From: Streptomyces anulatus
GTDB lineage: Bacteria; Actinomycetota; Actinomycetes; Streptomycetales; Streptomycetaceae
Length of the DNA stretch: 64,000 nucleotides
Reading direction: 5' to 3'
NCBI RefSeq assembly: GCF_014650675.1
Contig: NZ_BMVK01000002.1
Span: 248,001 to 312,000, forward strand
In this document: one piece after another, positions 29,966-38,240 of the stretch
Layout of the letters: each line of letters starts with the position of its first letter
Numbering within the stretch: the stretch's first letter is position 1
Translations under genes and position numbers: made by a program
Notes under the pieces: generated by a model
What the model saw: the letters and a program-made list of their open reading frames with translations, nothing else
Told to the model about the DNA's origin: nothing
The model's database searches: none

Positions 29966-29992
29966 AACTATTTGATGAGGTCTTTACCTCAA
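29965..29992 (-). promoter_or_regulatory. candidate promoter of the atp operon
   Basis: On the minus strand TTGAGG (29992-29987) and TAGTTT (29970-29965) are separated by 16 bp. The palindrome TGAGGTctttACCTCA (29976-29991) overlaps the -35 box and spacer and may be a second operator. The stretch is the AT-richest of the area. Confidence 0.6.
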
Positions 29993-30086
29993 AGGTGTGC
30001 CAACTGTCACACATGAGAGTTAATCCGCGCGTGTGTGCACGACAAGACGGCGTAATGTCTGGTAATGCACCGCGAGTTCCGAATCG

Positions 30087-31481
30087 TCAACGCGAGGAAT
30101 CGATCGAGCGGCGATCCGGGAACCGAGAACGGGCGCCGATCGCGGTAGCGCCGTTGACGCCGGACACTCCGACCGCCACGGGAGCCCGTTCGACGGCCTC
30201 CTCGCCCATCTGAGCGTCTGACGGGCCCTGTTGGGCCCCGGAGGCCACGGGCACCGGCTTCTCGCCGTAGGAGGACGAGGGAGCGGACTCCGGCTCCGCT
30301 CCACGGTGGCGGTAGCGCGGCGGCACGAAGCGGTTGGCCCAGTGCGGGGCGCGCGGGGTGAAGCGCGGCATCAGCAGCAGGACGAGGCCCACCGCGCTCG
30401 CCGCGATGATGACGAACACGATCCACGAGGACGCCGAGTGCACCGAGTAGCCGACGGCGCCGAAGGCGATGAGGGCCGACCAGAAGTACATGATCAGCAC
30501 GGCCCGGCTGTGCGAGTGGCCGATCTCCAGCAGCCGGTGGTGCAGGTGCCCCCGGTCGGCGGCGAACGGCGACTGGCCGTTCCAGGTGCGCCGGACGATG
30601 GCGAGGACCAGGTCGGCGGCCGGGATCGCGATGATCGTCAGCGGCAGCACCAGCGGGATGAAGACCGGGAGCATCGCGTGGGTGGCCCCGCGCTCACTGC
30701 CCTCGAAGATCTGCATGAGGTCCGGGTCGACCTGGCCCGTGATCGAGATCGCGCCCGCCGCCAGCACCAGCCCGATCAGCATCGAGCCCGAGTCGCCCAT
30801 GAAGATCCGCGCCGGATGCATGTTGTGCGGCATGAAGCCGAGGCACATGCCCATCAGGATCGCCGCGAACAGCGTCGCGGGGGCCGCCGCCTCGATCCCG
30901 TACCCCATCCAGAGGCGGTACGCGTACAGGAAGAACGCCGCCGACGCGATGCACACCATGCCCGCCGCGAGCCCGTCCAGGCCGTCGACGAAGTTGACCG
31001 CGTTGATCGTGATGACGACCAGCGCCACCGTGAGCAGCGTGCCCTGCCACTGGGTGAGGGCGACCGTGCCGACGCCGGGGATCGGCAGCCACAGGATCGT
31101 GAGCCCCTGGATGACCATGACGGCGGCGGCGATCATCTGACCGCCGAGCTTGATCAGGGCGTCGATCTCGAACTTGTCGTCGAGCACGCCGATCAACCAG
31201 ATCAGGGCGGCGCCGGAGAGCAACGCCCGCGGCTCGTTGGAGAGTTCGAAGACGCCCTTCAGATTGAAGAGGTGGTCGGCGACGATCAGTCCCGCACACA
31301 GTCCGCCGAACATGGCGATCCCACCGAGCCGGGGTGTCGGCTCGCGGTGGACGTCGCGCGCACGGATCGCGGGCATCGCCCCGACCGCGATGGCGAACTT
31401 ACGCACCGGTCCGGTCAGCAGATAGGTCACCGCTGCCGTGACACAGAGCGTCAGCAGGTAATCACGCACGGGCTGCCCCAC
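30087..31481 (-). CDS. WecA/MraY-family undecaprenyl-phosphate sugar-1-phosphate transferase
   Basis: 464 aa with about eleven membrane helices. It transfers a sugar phosphate (probably GlcNAc-1-P) from UDP-sugar to undecaprenyl phosphate, the first step of cell-wall glycopolymer synthesis. The motifs REPTPRLGGIAMF, VNFVDGLDGLAAG, IFMGDSGSMLIG and the His-rich loop DRGHLHHRLLE mark the active site. The cytoplasmic C-terminal tail of about 90 residues is polar. The start is GTG 31481; GTG 31469 and 31508 are alternatives. It sits directly upstream of atpI on the same strand, as wecA does in mycobacteria. Confidence 0.92.
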   Translation of the reverse strand: MGQPVRDYLLTLCVTAAVTYLLTGPVRKFAIAVGAMPAIRARDVHREPTPRLGGIAMFGGLCAGLIVADHLFNLKGVFELSNEPRALLSGAALIWLIGVLDDKFEIDALIKLGGQMIAAAVMVIQGLTILWLPIPGVGTVALTQWQGTLLTVALVVITINAVNFVDGLDGLAAGMVCIASAAFFLYAYRLWMGYGIEAAAPATLFAAILMGMCLGFMPHNMHPARIFMGDSGSMLIGLVLAAGAISITGQVDPDLMQIFEGSERGATHAMLPVFIPLVLPLTIIAIPAADLVLAIVRRTWNGQSPFAADRGHLHHRLLEIGHSHSRAVLIMYFWSALIAFGAVGYSVHSASSWIVFVIIAASAVGLVLLLMPRFTPRAPHWANRFVPPRYRHRGAEPESAPSSSYGEKPVPVASGAQQGPSDAQMGEEAVERAPVAVGVSGVNGATAIGARSRFPDRRSIDSSR

Positions 31482-31589
31482 AGAACTCGCCGGCCATCCA
31501 AAAACCACACCCTAGTCTCTGAAACAAGGACTCCACGGTACGGGTGATGGTTGCACAGGGTTCGTGTGCCCCGGACAGGGCGGAGTCCA

Positions 31590-32870
31590 CTACCCCGGAT
31601 ACGGCGGATTGCGCGCGGCCAGTTCACGGACCTCCGCCGCGATCGGGCTCACATCGCCCGGCTCCCGTACGGCCGCTCCGAACAGGGCCGCGATCCGGGC
31701 CATGTCCCCGTCGTCCATCCCCTGGGTGGTGACGGCGGCGGTGCCCAGCCGGATGCCCCGGGCGTCCCCGTACGGCAGTGCGCAGGTGTCCAGGACCACA
31801 CCGGCCGCCGCCAGCCGCTCCCGGGCCGTGCGGCCGTCGACGCCGAGCGGGGCCGGGTCCGCGACGACGATGTGGGTGTCCGTGCCGCCCGTGGTCACCT
31901 CGAAGCCCTCCGCCTCCAGGCCGGCGGCGAGCACCCGGGCGTGGGCGACGACCTGGTGGGCGTAGAGGGTGTACGCGGGGGTGGCCGCCTCCCCGAACGC
32001 GACGGCCTTCGCCGCCACCGTGTGCATCTGCGCGCCACCCTGGGTGAACGGGAACACCGCCCGGTCGATCCGCTCGGCCAGCTCCGCGCCGCAGAGGATC
32101 ATGCCGCCGCGCGGCCCGCGCAGCACCTTGTGGGTGGTGGCGCAGACCACGTCGGCGTACGGGACCGGGCTTGGCGCCGCTCCCCCGGCGATCAGCCCCA
32201 TCGGGTGGGCGGCGTCCACGATCAGATACGCCCCGGCCTCGTCGGCGATCTCCCGGAACAGCTCGTAGTCGGGGTGGCGGGGGTAGGAGATCGAGCCGCA
32301 GACGATCGCCTTGGGGCGGCGGGCGCGGGCCAGGGCGCGGAGCCGGGTGTAGTCGATCAGCCCGGTGTCCGGGTCCACCCCGTAGCCGACGAAGTCGAAC
32401 CAGCGGCCGGAGAAGTTGCCCGGCGCCCCGTGGGTGAGGTGTCCCCCGTACGGGAGTCCCATCGCGAGCACCGTGTCACCCGGCCGCAGCAGCGCGGCGT
32501 AGGCGGCGAGGACGGCCGAGGAGCCGGAGTGCGGCTGGACGTTGGCGTGTTCGGCGCCGAAGAGGGCGGTGGCCCGGCGGACCGCGATGCGTTCGGCGGC
32601 GTCCGCGTGCTCGCAGCCGCCGTGGTGACGGGCGCCCGGGTATCCCTCGGCGTACTTGTTGGCGAGCGGGGAGCCGAGGGCCGCGAGGACCGCGGGCGAG
32701 GTGAAGTTCTCGGCGGCGATCAGCTGGAGGGTGTTCGCCTGCCGGTCGCTCTCCGCGAGGAGGACCCCGGCGATCTCGGGGTCCTGACGGAGCAGGGCGC
32801 CGAAGTCCTGGGGCAGGGCGTCGGGCGCGGGCGACACGGCTGCGGGTGCGGCGGGAGAGGTGACCGGCAT
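31590..32870 (-). CDS. glyA: serine hydroxymethyltransferase paralogue
   Basis: 426 aa, PLP enzyme of the SHMT family. The PLP lysine motif is CATTHKVLRGPRGG, and LIAAENFTS, NKYAEGYPG, NVQPHSGSS and VDAAHPMGL are conserved. The usual RYYGGCE stretch, which carries the catalytic Tyr, reads RHHGGCE with His82 and His83. A second SHMT gene is probably present elsewhere, so this copy could have a narrower role or altered substrate. The start ATG 32870 (MPVTSPAAP) follows CGGAG. No glycine riboswitch was recognised upstream. Confidence 0.88.
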   Translation of the reverse strand: MPVTSPAAPAAVSPAPDALPQDFGALLRQDPEIAGVLLAESDRQANTLQLIAAENFTSPAVLAALGSPLANKYAEGYPGARHHGGCEHADAAERIAVRRATALFGAEHANVQPHSGSSAVLAAYAALLRPGDTVLAMGLPYGGHLTHGAPGNFSGRWFDFVGYGVDPDTGLIDYTRLRALARARRPKAIVCGSISYPRHPDYELFREIADEAGAYLIVDAAHPMGLIAGGAAPSPVPYADVVCATTHKVLRGPRGGMILCGAELAERIDRAVFPFTQGGAQMHTVAAKAVAFGEAATPAYTLYAHQVVAHARVLAAGLEAEGFEVTTGGTDTHIVVADPAPLGVDGRTARERLAAAGVVLDTCALPYGDARGIRLGTAAVTTQGMDDGDMARIAALFGAAVREPGDVSPIAAEVRELAARNPPYPG

Positions 32871-33020
32871 GGGACGGCTCCGGGCCTGGAGGTGGGTGCG
32901 CCGGCGAGGGGTGCCGGTGTCAGCTCCAATGTAGGCCGGGGCCGGGCGCCGTGCCCGCTGTCGCGGGGTGCCGTACGCCGGTCGGCGCACCCGCCCCCGT
33001 CGGAGCGCGGATACGTCCCG

Positions 33021-33662
33021 TCAGTGCGGGGCGCGTACGCCGGTGAGCGCGGTGACGACGGGGTCGAGCGCCTGGTTGATCTCGTCGCCGATGGAGCGGA
33101 AGAAGGTGATGGGGGCGCCGTAGGGGTCGTAGACCTCGTCCGCCTCGGCGGTCGGGGCCAGCAGCCAGCCGCGCAGCGCGGCGGCGGCGCGCACCAGGGC
33201 GCGGGCGCGCTCGACGACGCCCTCGTCGCGCGGGTCGGGCAGGGTGGCCGGGTCTATGGCCCGCACCAGCCGGGTGAACTCCTTGAGCGTGAAGGTGCGC
33301 AGGCCCGCGGAGTGGCCCATGGAGATGACCTGGGCGCGGTGGTCGCGGGTGGCGGTGAGGACCAGGTCGGCGCGGATCACGTGCTCGTCCAGCAGCTCGC
33401 GGCCGACGAAGCCGGTGGCGTCCGCGCCGAAGTCGGCGAGGACGACCTCGGCGTTGGCCTCCATGGGCGCGCCCTCGTGGCCCCAGGTGCCCGCGCTCTC
33501 CACGATGAGGCCGCCGCTGAGCGGGTCGCCGAGCCGGTCCACCAGGGCATGGCGGGTCAGCCGCTCGGTGATCGGTGAGCGGCAGACGTTGCCGGTGCTG
33601 ACGTGGAGGATGCGGAAGGTGTCGGTCCGCCCCGCTATGCCACGCCCCTCGGGGGCGGTCAA
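33021..33662 (-). CDS. low-molecular-weight phosphatase-like protein with Ser in place of the nucleophilic Cys
   Basis: 213 aa. The fold is that of low-molecular-weight tyrosine phosphatases and arsenate reductases. The P-loop reads HVSTGNVCRSP, where the family has V-C-x-G-N-x-C-R-S. Aligning GN and CRS puts Ser22 at the position of the nucleophile, while Cys27 and Arg28 are kept. The general-acid loop looks intact (LPDPRDEG). The start is TTG 33662, overlapping the sua5 stop by 4 bp (TTGA), with GAGGTG 6 bp upstream. The C-terminal third is longer than in typical 150-aa members. It may bind phosphotyrosine without cleaving it, or use another chemistry. Confidence 0.85.
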   Translation of the reverse strand: MTAPEGRGIAGRTDTFRILHVSTGNVCRSPITERLTRHALVDRLGDPLSGGLIVESAGTWGHEGAPMEANAEVVLADFGADATGFVGRELLDEHVIRADLVLTATRDHRAQVISMGHSAGLRTFTLKEFTRLVRAIDPATLPDPRDEGVVERARALVRAAAALRGWLLAPTAEADEVYDPYGAPITFFRSIGDEINQALDPVVTALTGVRAPH

Positions 33663-34306
33663 TTGGCCACCTCGAGGTCGGGGACCACCTTGCGCAGCTC
33701 CTCCGCGGAGAGGGCGCCGGCGCGCAGCAGGACCGGGGTGGCGCCGGTGACGTCGACGATCGAGGACGGCACGATGCCGGGCGTCGGGCCGCCGTCGAGG
33801 TAGACGGAGACGGAGTCGCCGAGCATGCCCTGGGCGGCGTCGCAGTCCTCCGGCGAGGGGTGTCCGGTGAGGTTGGCGCTGGAGACGGCCATCGGGCCGA
33901 CCTCGGTCAGCAGCTCGATGGCGACGGGGTGCAGGGGCATCCGGATGGCGACGGTGCCCCGGGTGTCGCCGAGGTCCCACTGGAGGGAGGGCTGGTGCCG
34001 GGCGACGAGGGTGAGGGCGCCGGGCCAGAAGGCGTCGACGAGCTCCCAGGCCTCCTCGGAGAAGTCGGTGACCAGGCCGTGCAGCGTGTTCGGCGAGCCG
34101 ATGAGGACGGGGGTGGGCATGTTGCGGCCCCGGCCCTTGGCGTCCAGCAGGTCCGCGACGGCCTCCGAGGTGAAGGCGTCCGCACCGATCCCGTACACGG
34201 TGTCGGTGGGCAGCACGACCAGTTCGCCCCGGCGGACGGCCGATGCGGCCTCGCGCAGGCCCGTGGTCCGGTCGGTGGCGTCGTTGCAGTCGTATCGCCG
34301 AGCCAT
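33659..34306 (-). CDS. sua5: L-threonylcarbamoyladenylate synthase (Sua5/YrdC)
   Basis: 215 aa, the short single-domain form. It makes threonylcarbamoyl-AMP from threonine, bicarbonate and ATP, the first step of t6A37 in tRNAs reading ANN codons. Family motifs are LPTDTVYGIGADAF, GRGRNMPTPVLIG and MAVSSANLTGHPSPE. It overlaps the phosphatase-like gene by 4 bp and follows prmC after 52 bp, the conserved actinobacterial order. Confidence 0.94.
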   Translation of the reverse strand: MARRYDCNDATDRTTGLREAASAVRRGELVVLPTDTVYGIGADAFTSEAVADLLDAKGRGRNMPTPVLIGSPNTLHGLVTDFSEEAWELVDAFWPGALTLVARHQPSLQWDLGDTRGTVAIRMPLHPVAIELLTEVGPMAVSSANLTGHPSPEDCDAAQGMLGDSVSVYLDGGPTPGIVPSSIVDVTGATPVLLRAGALSAEELRKVVPDLEVAN

Positions 34307-34358
34307 CAGCCGGCCTCCTGGAGCGGGTACGGGTAGGGGTGGTGGTGCCGGGGGCCGG

Positions 34359-35204
34359 TCACGGCATGGCCTTGCGGGCGGTGGCGAACCGGGGTCGCTT
34401 GTTCAGGTCGGGGTGGTCGGCGGCATCCGCCCAGCCCCGCTCCTCGGTGAAGATCCACGGCACCTGGCCGCCCTGGGTGTCGGCGTGCTCGATGACGACG
34501 AGGCCGCCGGGGCGCAGCAGGCGGTGGGCGGTGCGTTCGATGCCGCGGATGGTGTCGAGGCCGTCCTCGCCGGAGAACAGGGCCATCTCCGGGTCGTGGT
34601 CGCGGGCCTCGGGGGCGACGTACTCCCACTCGGTGAGCGGGATGTACGGCGGGTTGGAGATGACCAGGTCGACCTGGCCGTCGAGCTCCGGAAGGGCGCT
34701 CAGGGCGTCTCCGCGGTGGACGGTGACCCTGGACCCCTCGGCGTTCTTCCGGGTCCACCTGAGGGCGTCCTCGGACAGCTCCACGGCGTGCACCTTGGAG
34801 CGGGGGACCTCCTGCGCCATGGCGAGCGCGATGGCGCCCGAACCGGTGCACAGGTCGACGACGACGGGCTCGACGACGTCCATCGCGCGCACCGCGTCTA
34901 TGGCCCAGCCGACGACGGACTCGGTCTCCGGGCGGGGCACGAAGACGCCGGGTCCGACCTGGAGCTCCAGGTAGCGGAAGAAGGCCCGGCCGGTGATGTG
35001 CTGGAGCGGTTCGCGGGCCTCGCGGCGGGCGATGGTCTCCCAGTACCGGGCGTCGAAGTCCGTGTCGGGCACCGTGTGCAGCGCGCCCCGCTTCACCCCG
35101 TGGACGAAGGCCGCGAGTTCCTCGGCGTCGAATCGCGGTGAGGGGACACCGGCGTCGGCCAGCCGCTGGGTGGCCTGGGCCACCTCGGCGAGCAGCAGGT
35201 TCAT
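34359..35204 (-). CDS. prmC: release-factor glutamine methyltransferase
   Basis: 281 aa. It methylates the Gln of the GGQ motif in release factors, improving termination. An N-terminal helical domain precedes the SAM-binding fold VVDLCTGSGAIALAMA and the catalytic NPPY motif in LVISNPPYIPL. It lies 46 bp after prfA, its substrate gene, in the same operon. Confidence 0.95.
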   Translation of the reverse strand: MNLLLAEVAQATQRLADAGVPSPRFDAEELAAFVHGVKRGALHTVPDTDFDARYWETIARREAREPLQHITGRAFFRYLELQVGPGVFVPRPETESVVGWAIDAVRAMDVVEPVVVDLCTGSGAIALAMAQEVPRSKVHAVELSEDALRWTRKNAEGSRVTVHRGDALSALPELDGQVDLVISNPPYIPLTEWEYVAPEARDHDPEMALFSGEDGLDTIRGIERTAHRLLRPGGLVVIEHADTQGGQVPWIFTEERGWADAADHPDLNKRPRFATARKAMP

Positions 35205-35250
35205 CGCGGTTCTCCGTACGGGTTACGGGTGTGCGGGGCGGGCGGGTCGC

Positions 35251-36327
35251 TTACGCGTTGGCGAGCTTGGCGGCGGAGTCGGCGTCGACGCATGCCTGGA
35301 TGACGGCGTCCAGCTCTCCGTCGAGCACCTGGTCCAAGTTGTACGCCTTGAAGCCGACGCGGTGGTCCGAGATGCGGTTTTCCGGGAAGTTGTACGTCCG
35401 GATCTTCTCGGAGCGGTCGACGGTGCGGACCTGGCTGCGGCGTACGTCGGAGGCCTCCTGCTCGGCGGCCTCCTGGGCGGCGGCCAGGAGCCGGGAGCGC
35501 AGGATGCGCATGGCCTGCTCCTTGTTCTGGAGCTGGCTCTTCTCGTTCTGGCAGGAGGCGACGACGCCGGTGGGCAGGTGCGTGATGCGGACGGCGGAGT
35601 CGGTCGTGTTGACGGACTGGCCGCCGGGGCCCGAGGAGCGGTAGACGTCGATGCGCAGGTCGTTGGCGTGGATCTCGACGTCGACCTCCTCGGCCTCGGG
35701 GGTGACGAGCACGCCCGCGGCGGAGGTGTGGATGCGGCCCTGGGACTCGGTGGAGGGCACGCGCTGCACGCGGTGCACGCCGCCCTCGTACTTCATCCGG
35801 GCCCAGACGCCCTGGCCGGGCTCGGTGGCGCCGTTGCCGCCCTTGGTCTTCACGGCGACCTGGACGTCCTTGTAGCCGCCGAGCTCGGACTCGGTGGAGT
35901 CGATGATCTCGGTCTTCCAGCCGACGCGCTCGGCGTAGCGCAGGTACATGCGCAGCAGGTCGCCCGCGAACAGGGCGGACTCGTCGCCGCCGGCGCCCGC
36001 CTTGATCTCCAGGAGCACGTCCTTGTCGTCGCTGGGGTCGCGCGGGACGAGGAGGAGGCGGAGCTTCTCGGTGAGCTCTTCGCGCTGCTTCTCCAGGTCC
36101 TTGACCTCGGCGGCGAAGTCCGGGTCGTCCGCGGCGAACTCGCGGGCGGTCCCGATGTCCTCACCGGTCTGCTTCCAGGTCCGGTACGTGGAGACGATCG
36201 GGGTCAGCTCCGCGTAGCGCTTGTTCAGCTTCCGCGCGTTGGCCTGGTCGGCGTGAACCGACGGGTCGGCGAGCTTCTTCTCAAGACCGGTGTGTTCACC
36301 GATCAGTTCCTCGACCGCCTCGAACAT
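35251..36327 (-). CDS. prfA: peptide chain release factor 1
   Basis: 358 aa. It ends translation at UAA and UAG. The codon-recognition tripeptide PxT is seen as PST in [17 protein letters not shown], and the peptidyl-transfer motif is [14 protein letters not shown]. The start is ATG 36327 ([12 protein letters not shown]); the frame is open upstream, but that region holds the rpmE terminator. Downstream prmC encodes the enzyme that methylates its GGQ glutamine. Confidence 0.97.
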   Translation of the reverse strand: MFEAVEELIGEHTGLEKKLADPSVHADQANARKLNKRYAELTPIVSTYRTWKQTGEDIGTAREFAADDPDFAAEVKDLEKQREELTEKLRLLLVPRDPSDDKDVLLEIKAGAGGDESALFAGDLLRMYLRYAERVGWKTEIIDSTESELGGYKDVQVAVKTKGGNGATEPGQGVWARMKYEGGVHRVQRVPSTESQGRIHTSAAGVLVTPEAEEVDVEIHANDLRIDVYRSSGPGGQSVNTTDSAVRITHLPTGVVASCQNEKSQLQNKEQAMRILRSRLLAAAQEAAEQEASDVRRSQVRTVDRSEKIRTYNFPENRISDHRVGFKAYNLDQVLDGELDAVIQACVDADSAAKLANA

Positions 36328-36430
36328 TCGGGGGCTCCTGGTTGGTTGTGCGTCTGCGGGCCTGCTTGGGGGCGTACTGCCCGGTGGGGTGTACGGCGGG
36401 GGGTTCCCCCGTACACCCGACCGGAAAAAA

Positions 36431-36474
36431 CGCCGGTTCCGACGCCCCCGGGAAGAGGGCGCCGAGAACCGGCG
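36431..36474 (-). terminator. intrinsic terminator of rpmE
   Basis: CGCCGGTTC (36431-36439) pairs with GAACCGGCG (36466-36474), with further pairing inside. On the minus strand it runs into six T residues (36430-36425). It separates rpmE from prfA. Confidence 0.85.
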
Positions 36475-36484
36475 CAGTGGCTCG

Positions 36485-36709
36485 CTACTTGCTGGCGGAG
36501 CCGGCAGCCTTGCCGAAGCGGGCCTCGAAGCGGGCCACGCGGCCGCCGGTGTCGAGGATCTTCTGCTTGCCCGTGTAGAACGGGTGGCACTCGGAGCAGA
36601 CGTCGGCACGGATGGTGCCGTTGTCGATGGTGCTCCGGGTGGTGAACGACGCACCGCAGGTGCAGCTGACCTGCGTCTCGACGTACTCGGGGTGAATGTC
36701 GCGCTTCAA
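36485..36709 (-). CDS. rpmE: 50S ribosomal protein L31, zinc-binding form
   Basis: 74 aa. Four cysteines (C16, C18, C38, C41, in SCTCGA and CSECHPF) form the zinc ribbon that distinguishes this C-plus form from the zinc-free paralogue induced under zinc limitation. The start ATG 36709 follows AGGAGACACCTTG; TTG 36712 overlaps it. It is a single-gene transcription unit with its own promoter, leader and terminator. Confidence 0.96.
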   Translation of the reverse strand: MKRDIHPEYVETQVSCTCGASFTTRSTIDNGTIRADVCSECHPFYTGKQKILDTGGRVARFEARFGKAAGSASK

Positions 36710-36743
36710 GGTGTCTCCTAGTTTCGGGAGGGCGCCGGGTCGT

Positions 36744-36812
36744 CCGCGCGGATTGCGCGGCCGTGAACCGGGGCCGACGTACCAGTCTGCCAGGACCGGC
36801 CGTATCTCCCAA
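36744..36812 (-). promoter_or_regulatory. rpmE promoter and structured leader
   Basis: On the minus strand TTGGGA (36812-36807) and CAGACT (36789-36784) are 17 bp apart. The predicted leader of about 65-70 nt contains a hairpin, CCGCGC/GCGCGG (36744-36760), before the ribosome site. Autoregulatory L31 leaders are known in Actinobacteria; whether this is one needs a covariance search. Confidence 0.5.
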
Positions 36813-36863
36813 AACCGGGGGCGGAGCGCAGGTATTCCCCGACGGAGCGTGACGGGTGGGTGG

Positions 36864-37967
36864 CTACTCGACGACCGCGTCGGCGTCGCCCTTGTCGCCG
36901 GCCGACTTCTCGGTGGCGGAGGCGGGGATCGGCCGGTCGTTCTTGAGGGCGGCCCAGACCTGCCGGCCAGCCTTCTCCTGCGGCAGGACCCGGTTCGGGT
37001 CGGCCGGGTCGTACTCCACGGGCAGGGTCACCATGTGGACGTTCTCGGCGCTCAGTCCCTTGAGTCCGTTGGCGAAACCGGTGAGCTTCTTGACGGAGCC
37101 GAGCCCGGAGTCGGTGGTGACGGCCTTGGTGGCGGCGTCCGCGAGGCCGTAGAGCTTGGTGGGGCTGGTGAACACCCCGACGCTCTTCGTCTGGTCCATC
37201 AGCGCCTTGATGAACGCCTGCTGGAGCTGGATGCGTCCGAGGTCGCTGCCGTCGCCGACGCTCTTGCGCGTACGGACGAGGCCGAGGGACTGCTCGCCGT
37301 TCAGCGTGTGGGTGCCCGGCTCCAGGTCGAGGTGGCTCTTGGAGTCGTCGATCGCGGTCTTCGTGGTGATCTCGACGCCGCCGAGCTCGTCGATGAGCTT
37401 GGTGAAGCCGGTGAAGTCGACTTCCAGGTAGTGGTCCATGCGGATGCCGGACATCGACTCGACCGTCTTCACCGCGCAGGCGGGCCCGCCGACCTCGTAC
37501 GCGGTGTTGAACATCGCCCGGTGCTCGGCGGGGACCTGGTCGCCGGTGGTGTCGCTCTCGCAGGCGGGGCGCTCTATCAGGGTGTCGCGGGGTATCGAGA
37601 CGACGCTCGCGGACTTGTGGCCCTTGTCGATGTGCATGACCATCGCCGTGTCGGAGCGGGCCGCGCCCTCGTCCTCGCCGTACTTCCCGTTGTCGCCGGA
37701 GCGCGAGTCGGAGCCCAGCACCAGGATGTCCTGCGAGCCGTCGTCCACGTCGTCGGGACGGTCGGTGCCGAGCTTGGCGTCGATGTCGATGCTGGAGAGG
37801 TTGCCGTCGAGCGCCAGGTACGCGTATCCGAGTCCGGCCCCGCCGACGACCACGACACCCGCGACCGTCCAGGCCGCGACGACCTTGGCACGGTGCCTGC
37901 GGGACGGCTTCCTCCGCCGGCTGCCGGTGCCGCGTATGCGGCCGGTGCTCCTGCTCTGCTCGCTCAC
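36864..37967 (-). CDS. LytR-CpsA-Psr family cell-wall glycopolymer ligase
   Basis: 367 aa. A basic cytoplasmic start and one membrane segment ([20 protein letters not shown]) anchor the extracellular LCP domain. The domain contains [23 protein letters not shown] and [10 protein letters not shown], the Asp and Arg residues that bind the pyrophosphate of lipid-linked glycans. LCP enzymes attach teichoic-acid-like polymers to peptidoglycan. GTG 37967 is chosen, with GAGGAGACGC upstream. A link to the WecA-like transferase 5 kb away is plausible but inferred. Confidence 0.93.
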   Translation of the reverse strand: MSEQSRSTGRIRGTGSRRRKPSRRHRAKVVAAWTVAGVVVVGGAGLGYAYLALDGNLSSIDIDAKLGTDRPDDVDDGSQDILVLGSDSRSGDNGKYGEDEGAARSDTAMVMHIDKGHKSASVVSIPRDTLIERPACESDTTGDQVPAEHRAMFNTAYEVGGPACAVKTVESMSGIRMDHYLEVDFTGFTKLIDELGGVEITTKTAIDDSKSHLDLEPGTHTLNGEQSLGLVRTRKSVGDGSDLGRIQLQQAFIKALMDQTKSVGVFTSPTKLYGLADAATKAVTTDSGLGSVKKLTGFANGLKGLSAENVHMVTLPVEYDPADPNRVLPQEKAGRQVWAALKNDRPIPASATEKSAGDKGDADAVVE

Positions 37968-38078
37968 GCGTCTCCTCGTCACTCCTGTGGCCCGTCTTGC
38001 CCCCTGCCGTGGTGTTCCACGCGCGGTCGGCCTCTCCTGGAGGGACGGCCGAAGCAGCAAGAAGGGTTGCACACGCGC

Positions 38079-38110
38079 CTGTGGCCCCCGTCGGGGGACG
38101 GGGGCCACAG
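38079..38110 (-). terminator. hairpin after the secreted protease gene
   Basis: CTGTGGCCCCCGTC (38079-38092) pairs perfectly with 38097-38110 over a 4-nt loop. No T run follows. It is 131 bp past the protease stop. Confidence 0.65.
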
Positions 38111-38240
38111 GGCGTCCGGGCGAGCTGGCCGTGAGGCTGCGTTCACCTGGGGTTTCGTGCTCGGTACAGCGATATGGCGGACGGTTCGGGGACCGGGGCC
38201 GGTGTGGCCAAGGTCTCGGGTCGGCCGGGGCCGGCCGGGG

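Noticed and set aside
32871..33020. Glycine riboswitch upstream of the serine hydroxymethyltransferase gene
   Set aside because: No conserved riboswitch core or paired aptamer structure can be seen in the 150 bp between the genes.
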